Positions 1 to 5,086 of a stretch of 5,086 nt of DNA are shown piece by piece (positions within the stretch are counted from its first letter, which is position 1; each line of letters begins with the position of its first letter). A program made the translations under genes and the position numbers. Below the pieces are notes generated by a model that was given only the letters and a program-made list of their open reading frames with translations, was not told the origin of the DNA and made no database searches. Origin of the DNA: Nitrososphaeria archaeon (lineage in GTDB: Archaea; Thermoproteota; Nitrososphaeria; Conexivisphaerales; UBA164); assembly GCA_029775955.1 (NCBI GenBank), contig JARVJW010000064.1:1-5086 (forward strand), read 5' to 3'.

Positions 1-578
1 GGGTAGTTCACTTGATTATACGTATTCACATTTATTTTCTGCCTGAAGGCATGAGGCTTTACACTCTTCAAGTTACCAGGATCAATGTGTAATTGCTTAA
101 GAATTCACCAAGGCCTTCACCTTTCCTCATGGACAGGGGGGTTCTTCACCATTGAAGGTTGCTGGAGGGGCTTAAGATAAACTTCATAATTCCAGCAGTG
201 AAGAATGGAAGGGTCATAAGGCATACATAGTGAGCTGTCGCTGTAATCGATTACCCCATGGAGGTAGGCTTGGTAATAGCAAAGATGGATTGCAAGAATG
301 ATGACAAGCCTGAGGACAAGTATATGGCATTTGCTACAAAATTTTGATAATGCTGAACTAGCGTGATTACCGAAGAGCACAAGTAGGGCAAGATGTAGAG
401 AATATGGGTTTGAGGCCATCAAGCAGGAATTTTGTTGTAAGGGTTGTTTACTTGCAATAATCTGTACAACGCTTGTCCCAGAAATCACAGCATGAGAATA
501 CATATGAATTCAGGCGCGCCGTTGAAAGGCGATAAGGGAAGGACCCACAACCAAATGGCAGTGTACGATGGGGCTTAG
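1..578 (+). pseudogene. Decayed DDE transposase gene (C-terminal part, cut by window start)
   Basis: No intact frame exists, but conserved blocks of an archaeal DDE_Tnp_1/IS4-like transposase appear in order on the + strand. These are GMRLYTLQVTRINV (48-89, then TAA at 90), MDRG (129-140), FFTIEG after a one-base shift in a run of six G (142-159), LKINFIIPAVKNGRVIR (171-221, then TAG TGA), DDKPEDKYMAFAT (303-338, then TGA at 345), and ENMGLRPSSRNFVVRVVYLQ (398-457, third frame). NLYNAC follows at 459-476. The D of DRG would be the second catalytic Asp. The expected Y-x-x-RWGIE block with the catalytic Glu is missing between Y (368-370) and ENMG, where the text is shortened. At least three frameshifts and four stops make it non-functional. 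The last frame stays open to TAG at 576, so the true end is uncertain. The family is assigned from remembered block patterns; the exact IS is not known. Confidence 0.72.
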
Positions 579-690
579 CTGGAGCTAAATGGTTAAACCT
601 TGCATTTTTTAGTTTAGCATGTTTTCCATACAAAGCTTATCTAGTTAGAGGTAAAACACTATTTGCAGAAATACTGTAAATAGCAATAAA
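579..690. other. Non-coding gap between transposase relic and operon promoter
   Basis: I see no gene, tRNA or recognisable coding remnant on either strand here. A small palindrome (TTAGCT-GG-AGCTAA, 575-588) sits where the relic's last open frame ends. It could form a short hairpin, but it is too small to call a terminator. No inverted repeat that could mark the transposon end was recognised. Confidence 0.4.
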
Positions 691-699
691 CTTTTTAAA
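687..699 (+). promoter_or_regulatory. Likely archaeal BRE/TATA box for the eS6 operon
   Basis: The A-rich stretch AATAAAC leads into TTTTTAAA (692-699), which fits an archaeal TATA element with a purine-rich BRE in front. The centre is about 30 nt before the eS6 TTG. With the usual TATA-to-start distance of about 25 nt, transcription would begin near 720-722. The mRNA would then be leaderless or nearly so, and the GAGG at 711-714 would lie outside it. This is inference from spacing; no start site has been measured. Confidence 0.5.
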
Positions 700-710
700 G
701 ATGGTATCTA

Positions 711-714
711 GAGG
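711..714 (+). promoter_or_regulatory. Possible ribosome binding site for eS6 (weak)
   Basis: GAGG lies 11 nt before the TTG start of eS6. It could act as a Shine-Dalgarno element only if transcription starts further upstream than the TATA box at 692-699 implies. It competes with the leaderless reading. Confidence 0.3.
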
Positions 715-725
715 ATTTAAACAGA

Positions 726-1097
726 TTGGTAGATTTACAATTAGTATTGTCAGATCCTAAAAGCCGTAAAGCAAAGAAAATAGAGATTAAAGGTAACAAA
801 TCTTCTATCCTTATTGGAAGGAAAATAGATGAAGTTATAGATGGCACTGGTATTGGGTTAGGGAAAATAAAGTTCAGGATAACTGGTGCCAGTGATAAAT
901 CAGGAATTCCGCACAGGCATGACATAGAGGGCCCTGTAAAAAAATACATACTTTTAAGTAATGGTCCAGGCTTCAACCCTACGCGAAAAGGCGAGAGACG
1001 AAAAAAACTTGTAAGGGGAAACACAATCGCAGAAGATACTTATCAGGTTAACGGGGTACTAGTAGAAGGCAGTTTAGAGGTAACGCCTGATGCCTAG
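726..1097 (+). CDS. rps6e: 30S ribosomal protein eS6
   Basis: This encodes a 123-residue protein with the full archaeal eS6 pattern, a structural protein of the small ribosomal subunit. What is visible: the VLSDPKS opening (residues 7-13), IGRKIDEVIDG (30-40), ITGASDKSGIPHRHD (52-66), the LLSNGPGFNP turn (76-85), the basic TRKGERRKKLVRGNTI segment (86-101) likely to contact rRNA, and EDTYQVN (103-109). Length is normal for archaea; the long phosphorylated C-terminal tail of eukaryotic S6 is absent, as expected. The start is TTG: an in-frame TAA lies at 696-698, no ATG or GTG follows it before the conserved text, and TTG gives the usual MVD-type beginning. The gene overlaps EF-2 by 8 nt and so heads a translation operon. 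In many archaea eS6 sits near initiation factor genes instead. The GAS in place of the common GGS at residues 54-56 is a mild variant. Confidence 0.95.
   Translation: MVDLQLVLSDPKSRKAKKIEIKGNKSSILIGRKIDEVIDGTGIGLGKIKFRITGASDKSGIPHRHDIEGPVKKYILLSNGPGFNPTRKGERRKKLVRGNTIAEDTYQVNGVLVEGSLEVTPDA
1077..1081 (+). promoter_or_regulatory. Shine-Dalgarno site for EF-2, inside eS6
   Basis: GAGGT, complementary to the archaeal 16S 3' end, ends 8 nt before the ATG at 1090. It supports that start and translation of EF-2 as an internal gene of the operon. Confidence 0.7.
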
Positions 1098-3282
1098 ATA
1101 TAAGACTACAACTGATGCATTAAAAATTATTTCTCACAAAGAACAGATAAGAAACTTTGGGGTAATAGCGCACGTAGATCATGGAAAAACAACGACCTCT
1201 GATTCCCTGCTGGCTGCAGCTGGCATGTTGAGCCCCACAGTAGCTGGTCAGGCTCTGGCTTTAGATTATATGGAATTAGAGCAAAAAAGGCAGATGACAA
1301 TCAAGGCTGCAAGTGTAACTCTATACTACGAATATGAAGGACAACCATATGTTTTTAACATGATAGACACACCGGGCCACATAGACTTTACAGGAAAGGT
1401 CACAAGATCATTAAGAGCACTGGATGGAGCAGTAGTTGTAGTGGATGCTGTTGAAGGGGTAATGACACAGACCGAAACAGTCCTGAGGCAAGCGCTTGAT
1501 GAAAGAGTGAGGCCAGTGCTTTACATTAATAAAATAGACCGGCTAATTAAGGAACTAAGGCTTTCACCGGAGAGAATGCAGATTTGGTTAACAAACATAA
1601 TTAATGATGTAAACCAACTTATTAATATTTATGCTGAACCTGAGTATAGAGATAAATTCAAAGTAAACATAGCAGACGATAGTGTAGCATTTGGGAGTTC
1701 GAAAGACAAATGGGGATTTACCTTAAGCATAGCTAAGCGTGCAGGAATGGGATTCAAGGAAGTGTATGAATCATATACGGCAGGTCATAATGATGAGTTA
1801 ATAGCCAAGTTTCCATTACATGAAGCTGTCCTATCAATGGTAATAAAACATATTCCTCCCCCACATGTGGCGCAACGTTACAGAATACCAAAAATTTGGA
1901 AGGGGGATCCAAACAGTGAGGTCTATAAGGCAATGGTTGAATGCGACGACAACGGTCCCACAGTTATAATGGTAACCAATATGGTAGTAGATCCGCAAGC
2001 TGGGCCTGTAGCAGTGGGCAGATTGTTCAGTGGCACAGTTAGGGATGGCGACCTTTTTTATCTGGTAAATGCCAAAAGGCAAGAAAGAGTGCAAAGCGTA
2101 AGCATGTTTATGGGGCCATTTAGGGAAATAGTAGGATATTTGCCAGCTGGTAACGTTCCAGCATTGCTCGGGCTACAGCATGCAGCATCTGGTGAGACAC
2201 TCTCAAGTATAAAAGATGTAGCTCCATTTGAAAGCATCAAATATGTAAGTGAACCGGTTGTTACTATAGCAATTGAACCTAAAAATCCAAGGGACCTGCC
2301 CAAATTAATAGAAACAATGCAAAACATGCATATAGAGGACCCAAACCTAGTTGTAACTATAAATCAGGAAACTGGTGAAACGTTGTTGTCGGGAATGGGG
2401 GTACTTCATCTTGAGATAGCCACGACGATGATACAGGATGCAGGGATAGATATCATTACAAGCAAACCTCTGATCAATTACAGAGAAACAATAACTACAA
2501 AAGCCGGTCCTGTAATGTCAAAGAGTCCTAATAAGCATAATAAAGTATTCATTAAGGTAGAACCTCTATCAGAACAAGTAATCAACCTAATTGTAACCGG
2601 AGAAATAAACGAAAATACCGACAGCAAGCAAATAGCAAAAGTACTAAGAGATAATGGGTGGGACGCTGATGAAGCCAAGGGCGTGGTAGCAATTGATGGA
2701 AGGGGCAATATTTTCGTAGATCAGACAAAAGGTGTACAGTTTCTTCAGGAAAGCATTGATAGCCTAAGGTCGGGATTTACTGATTCAATGACAAACGGCC
2801 CGCTGGCATATGAATATGTCAGAGGTGCCAAGGTTATATTACATCATTTTGTACCCCACGAAGACCCAGCGCACAGAACATATGCACAGCTTATGCCAGC
2901 ATCAAGGAGAGCTATATTGGGGGCAATGCTTTTAGCTAGGCCAACTTTGTTGGAGCCAATTCTAGCTATTGAGGTTAAGGGGGTTCAGGATATAATAGGA
3001 CCGGCAATAGGCGTAATAACAAGTAAGCGTGGGAAAGTTTTAAACATAACACAAAAGGAAGTATTTACGGTACTGCAGGCTGAGATACCTGCAGCAGAAA
3101 CTTTTGACCTATCAGAATCCATGAGAGGTGCCACCGCAGGCAAGGCAGTATGGAATACTAGCTTTAAAGGATGGGCACCAGTGCCAAATAGCATTTTGAG
3201 CCAGATTATTGTGTCCATAAGAAAGAGAAAGGGTCTGCCACTAGACGTGCCTAAGCCAGAGGAGTTCATAGACGAAGATTGA
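1090..3282 (+). CDS. fusA: Translation elongation factor 2 (EF-2)
   Basis: This encodes a 730-residue GTPase that drives tRNA-mRNA translocation on the ribosome; the length is normal for archaeal EF-2. G-domain motifs: AHVDHGKT (27-34, P-loop), switch I KRQMTIKAAS (66-75), DTPGH (93-97) and NKID (147-150). Domain II spans about 285-375 (GRLFSGTVRDGD at 310-321). Domain III spans about 385-460 (GETLLSGMGVLHLEI at 429-443). Domain IV starts near 463 with the SPNKHNK segment (479-485), and domain V follows from about 612. H595 sits at the tip of domain IV and is the expected diphthamide residue. Two departures from the common pattern: Gln68 where most EF-2 proteins have the Gly of RGIT, and HRTYAQ (595-600) where HRGPAQ or HRGGGQ is usual. 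I cannot tell whether these are shared by close relatives. The ATG at 1090 has a good GAGGT site and overlaps eS6 by 8 nt. The stop overlaps the next gene's start (TTGA). No frameshift is seen, and it should be functional. Confidence 0.98.
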   Translation: MPRYKTTTDALKIISHKEQIRNFGVIAHVDHGKTTTSDSLLAAAGMLSPTVAGQALALDYMELEQKRQMTIKAASVTLYYEYEGQPYVFNMIDTPGHIDFTGKVTRSLRALDGAVVVVDAVEGVMTQTETVLRQALDERVRPVLYINKIDRLIKELRLSPERMQIWLTNIINDVNQLINIYAEPEYRDKFKVNIADDSVAFGSSKDKWGFTLSIAKRAGMGFKEVYESYTAGHNDELIAKFPLHEAVLSMVIKHIPPPHVAQRYRIPKIWKGDPNSEVYKAMVECDDNGPTVIMVTNMVVDPQAGPVAVGRLFSGTVRDGDLFYLVNAKRQERVQSVSMFMGPFREIVGYLPAGNVPALLGLQHAASGETLSSIKDVAPFESIKYVSEPVVTIAIEPKNPRDLPKLIETMQNMHIEDPNLVVTINQETGETLLSGMGVLHLEIATTMIQDAGIDIITSKPLINYRETITTKAGPVMSKSPNKHNKVFIKVEPLSEQVINLIVTGEINENTDSKQIAKVLRDNGWDADEAKGVVAIDGRGNIFVDQTKGVQFLQESIDSLRSGFTDSMTNGPLAYEYVRGAKVILHHFVPHEDPAHRTYAQLMPASRRAILGAMLLARPTLLEPILAIEVKGVQDIIGPAIGVITSKRGKVLNITQKEVFTVLQAEIPAAETFDLSESMRGATAGKAVWNTSFKGWAPVPNSILSQIIVSIRKRKGLPLDVPKPEEFIDED
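3259..3264 (+). promoter_or_regulatory. Possible Shine-Dalgarno site for the M50 gene
   Basis: GAGGAG near the end of the EF-2 gene lies 14 nt before the TTG at 3279, longer than the ideal spacing. Together with the 4-nt TTGA overlap it supports start by reinitiation after EF-2, not independent initiation. Confidence 0.4.
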
Positions 3283-3863
3283 GTGATAATTATGGTTATA
3301 CATTTGTTAAAAGCCGAACAAGAGAGCTTACAAATATACTGATAGGATCTGCGTTAGTTTGGGGAGTAGGAGCAAGTTGGCTGATTTTTCTAAGCCTCAC
3401 AGGATTTTTTATTAACAGTATATTGTTTCTAGCTGCATTTATTTTACATGAGTATGCCCATAAAATTATTGCAATAAGACATGGACTATATGCTGAATTT
3501 AAGTTGCAGTGGGTTTGGGCGTTAATAACGTTCATAAGTATTTTTTTGCCATTTAAATTAATAGCTCCTGGAGCTACAGTAATATATGGCTATGCAGAAG
3601 AAAACACAATGGGAAAAATAGCCCTTTGGGGGCCATTGACAAACATAATCATGGCCATAATTATATTTCCTTTTACTTTGATTAGCGGGTTTGGATTTCT
3701 ATGGATTGCTATTTACTTTAATGCATTTATAGCGGCCTTTAATTTAATACCATTTTCTGTTTTAGATGGAAAGAAGATATTAAACTGGAATAAATCAATG
3801 TGGGCTATGGCATTTGTAGCCTCTGTAATGTTATTCATTGCTTCATTTATTCATGTACCATAA
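3279..3863 (+). CDS. M50-family (site-2 protease-like) membrane metalloprotease
   Basis: This encodes a 194-residue, strongly hydrophobic protein with the hallmarks of M50 zinc proteases, which cut other membrane proteins within the bilayer. What is visible: HEYAH (57-61), the HExxH zinc and catalytic motif inside a membrane segment; the APGATVIYG loop (96-104), typical of archaeal members; GPLTN (118-122); and NLIPFSVLDGKKI (155-167), in which D163 of LDG should be the third zinc ligand. About five or six membrane segments are likely (roughly 18-40, 42-62, 79-95, 115-135, 138-160, 174-192). The start is TTG at 3279, sharing TTGA with the EF-2 stop. The next in-frame ATG is codon 111, after the active site, so TTG is well supported. 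It is a compact minimal form without PDZ or CBS domains. The substrate is unknown. The stop is immediately followed by a transposon relic, so loss of a few C-terminal residues is possible, although the core motifs are complete. Confidence 0.9.
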   Translation: MSDNYGYTFVKSRTRELTNILIGSALVWGVGASWLIFLSLTGFFINSILFLAAFILHEYAHKIIAIRHGLYAEFKLQWVWALITFISIFLPFKLIAPGATVIYGYAEENTMGKIALWGPLTNIIMAIIIFPFTLISGFGFLWIAIYFNAFIAAFNLIPFSVLDGKKILNWNKSMWAMAFVASVMLFIASFIHVP

Positions 3864-4216
3864 TTAAAATTTAGGAATTATCCATCTGTTCCCATTAACT
3901 TTGAATCCTGATAAAACTATGAAATACTGATTGTCCTACTTGGACCTGATTTTTAGGTATTCAGTGTCATGCTTAAAGGATGACTTAAATGCCTTATCCA
4001 GTACGACTAGGCTGCAGGCTCTGAATTGATTTCATTAAGCCATATCCATCTTGGTTATGGTTAACATTTTCAAGATTTCAAACGCATTCAGCCCTTTTCA
4101 GCATAGTATTTTTATCTCCGCTTCAAAGAAATGATTGTAGACCCATCGACATGCCCTAACTTATCTAATAGAATGTTCTGCTGTTCGTTCGAATACAATT
4201 GCACTGGGGCCATCAT
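3864..4216 (-). pseudogene. tnpB: Decayed tnpB fragment, N-terminal part
   Basis: Read on the - strand, the N-terminal third of an IS200/IS605/IS607-type TnpB (RNA-guided nuclease linked to transposons) is recognisable, broken by stops and shifts. It runs from ATG (4213-4211) into MAPVQLYSNEQQNILLDKLG. After a frameshift comes ACRWVYNHFFEAEIKIL (4154-4104), the family's CRWVYN block. Then TGA, KGLNAFEILKMLTITKMDMA, two stops, and LDKAFKSSF. Next is YLKIRSK, then TAG at 3938-3936 where a sense codon is expected (usual FKSRKDNQ-like text). It ends with DNQYFIVLSGFKVNGNRW. The frame stops at TAA (3866-3864), directly touching the M50 stop codon. The RuvC catalytic domain and zinc finger are absent, so the C-terminal two thirds have been lost. 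It is not functional. An ATG at 4216 is an alternative original start. Confidence 0.8.
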
Positions 4217-4229
4217 TGTTTATATAATC

Positions 4230-4600
4230 CCCACACGAGTAATACATATTTTGCAATTCATCCCCTACCTAAAAGCACTGGGCTTTCTTGCCTATAAATT
4301 TGTAAGCCTATTCAAAAGATTATGGGCCAAGTAGCTTCTCTGCCTACTGACAGTCTGCCATGCGTTAACTAGCTGGATACCGGTTTTCTCCTTGTTGTTC
4401 TAACCCTCTTGCTTCTGTGGAAGCACTATCTGCAGAGTCTTGAAGCGCTCCGCCGAAGAGGCTAGCGTACATGGGTTCCCAACCAGCATTCCATCGCCAA
4501 GGCTATAATGTTCGAGGCGTCAACATCCACGCGGGCCTTAATTAAGCGCAACACAATGAAAAAAGCAAATCCCCGAGATGTTTGTCAACAAAATAGAGGG
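4230..4600 (-). pseudogene. tnpB: Decayed tnpB fragment, central part
   Basis: A second TnpB remnant lies on the - strand, upstream of the N-terminal piece. A possible beta-barrel piece (TSRGFAFFIVL, from about 4578) leads to VDVDA (4530-4516), like the RuvC-I GIDVG motif. After a frameshift comes LEHYSLGDGMLVGNP (4517-4473), resembling the usual GLEH...DG...ENP text. Then AERFKTLQ..LPQKQEG, a TAG at about 4402, NNKEKTGIQLVNAWQ, and VSRQRSYLAHNLLNRLTNL (4353-4297), the helical REKAR...RKDYLHK region of the family. A TAG follows. The text VGDELQNMYYS near 4265-4235 may be a weak trace of the RuvC-II block (usually EDLNIxNM). Nothing after this is recognisable. The parts seen match a region that would follow the piece at 3864-4216 in an intact TnpB, yet here they precede it. 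The family call is from remembered patterns. Confidence 0.68.
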
Positions 4601-4621
4601 TTCGAAACAGCTACGATCATC

Positions 4622-4628
4622 TTTATAA
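4622..4628 (+). promoter_or_regulatory. Likely TATA box of the tnpA relic
   Basis: TTTATAA, a near-consensus archaeal TATA element, is centred about 25 nt before the presumed original start of tnpA at 4650. That spacing would give a leaderless transcript. It may be a surviving promoter of the insertion sequence. Confidence 0.45.
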
Positions 4629-4649
4629 GGGGCTATAATATATATTATT

Positions 4650-5086
4650 ATTGAAAAGCTTTATACGATAAGCGAGGCGGCTGACATACTACACATGACC
4701 ACGTTAAGGATTTGGGACAAACAGGGTAAGATAAAATGTATAAGGCTTTCCAACAGTTACGATACTTTAAAGGGTAATTGAAAAAAAAGAAGATTTGAAG
4801 CTGTAAGGGTTTCATCAAGGGGTTAGAAGAACGATTTAAGAGCGCAAACCTAAAGGCTTATGGCTGTGGCAAATGGTATTCAATGTCAGGAGCAGATTTT
4901 CAATAATAGCTTCACCGAGGGCATGAAACTTGTGAAGGAAAACAAGGTGTCAACGCACAGGCTCACAAGGTTTGGCATTGAAACTTTAAAGAAAGTGTTC
5001 ACAACTTTCGGAACAGAAATAGAAGTAGTAAACCATGATGAAAAGACTCAAGGAGAACTTGTTGAAGACTTAATTACGACAGTTTC
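4650..5086 (+). pseudogene. tnpA: Decayed IS607-type serine recombinase gene (runs off window)
   Basis: This is a transposase relic of the IS607 family, whose TnpA joins an N-terminal MerR-like DNA-binding helix-turn-helix to a serine-recombinase domain. EKLYTISEAADILHMTTLRI followed by WDKQGKIKCIRL (4653-4748) is the MerR-like part. FEAV-RVSS (4794-4817) matches the EAVIYARVSS block holding the catalytic Ser, with three residues missing. KNDL-R-Q (4827-4847) and KLVKENKVS (4926-4952) follow. RLTRFGIETLKKVFTTFGTE (4959-5018) and IEVVNHDEKTQGELVEDLIT (5019-5078) form the conserved C-terminal part. Stops lie at TGA 4779, TAG 4824 and TAA 4851. The presumed start codon is ATT at 4650, probably a mutated ATG. 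All blocks stay in one frame, although roughly 30 residues seem to be missing inside. The gene continues past the window; a partner tnpB would be expected downstream. Confidence 0.85.

Noticed and set aside
117..503. Open frame of 128 codons on the - strand
   Set aside because: The + strand carries ordered transposase blocks over the same bases. The - strand translation shows no family pattern and is probably an antisense shadow.
575..588. Palindrome TTAGCT-GG-AGCTAA as terminator or IS end
   Set aside because: The arms are only 6 bp, no T-run follows, and no matching inverted copy was seen. It could be chance.
448..633. Open frame of 61 codons on the - strand
   Set aside because: It straddles the end of the transposase relic and non-coding sequence, with no motif and no convincing start signal.
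695..1024. Open frame of 109 codons on the - strand opposite eS6
   Set aside because: It is fully antisense to a well-supported ribosomal protein gene and has no motif of its own.
3948..3957. GATTTTTAGG as a transcription terminator for the operon
   Set aside because: The run of five T is short and lies inside the tnpB relic about 90 nt past the M50 stop. Not enough to call a terminator.
4131..4334. Open frame of 67 codons on the + strand
   Set aside because: It runs opposite to the tnpB relics, whose conserved blocks read on the - strand, and it has no recognisable motif or ribosome binding site. It is a chance frame.
3864..4650. CRISPR array, tRNA or new RNA-guided system next to the tnpB sequences
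   Set aside because: No regularly spaced repeats and no cloverleaf pattern were seen. Both tnpB pieces are broken and lack much of the nuclease domain, so no active guide RNA system can be supported here.

Overview
This window looks like chromosomal DNA from an archaeon, most likely a relative of the Thermoplasmatales. It carries archaeal translation genes (eS6 and EF-2), a TATA-like box about 30 nt ahead of the first gene, two genes starting with TTG, and AT-rich coding sequence. The EF-2 text (for example the RQMTIKAA switch I and the SPNKHNK segment) resembles Thermoplasma-type factors as I remember them. The lineage is inferred, not proven.

Layout: Bases 1 to about 578 hold the decayed 3' part of a DDE transposase gene on the + strand. 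Its reading is interrupted by stops and frameshifts. Bases 579-725 are a short non-coding stretch with a likely promoter. Bases 726-3863 are a tight three-gene operon on the + strand: ribosomal protein eS6 (TTG start), elongation factor 2 (overlapping eS6 by 8 nt) and an M50-type membrane metalloprotease (overlapping EF-2 by 4 nt, TTG start). Bases 3864 to about 4600 contain no intact gene. They hold two decayed pieces of tnpB-type (IS200/IS605/IS607 accessory nuclease) genes on the - strand: a piece of the middle of the protein, followed by a piece of the N-terminal part. From 4650 to the window end lies a decayed IS607-type serine recombinase gene (tnpA) on the + strand, probably preceded by its own TATA box.

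How it fits together: eS6 and EF-2 serve the ribosome, as a small-subunit protein and the translocase. The overlaps suggest that all three genes are made from one mRNA with coupled translation. Why a site-2-protease-like membrane enzyme rides with EF-2 is unknown. The operon is a healthy core unit between remains of at least two, probably three, insertion sequences. The points most worth checking are the altered diphthamide loop in EF-2 (H595 followed by R-T-Y-A-Q), the permuted tnpB pieces, and the tnpA relic that keeps one frame despite three stops. I found no convincing evidence of a new defence or other multi-gene system, and no RNA gene or CRISPR array.
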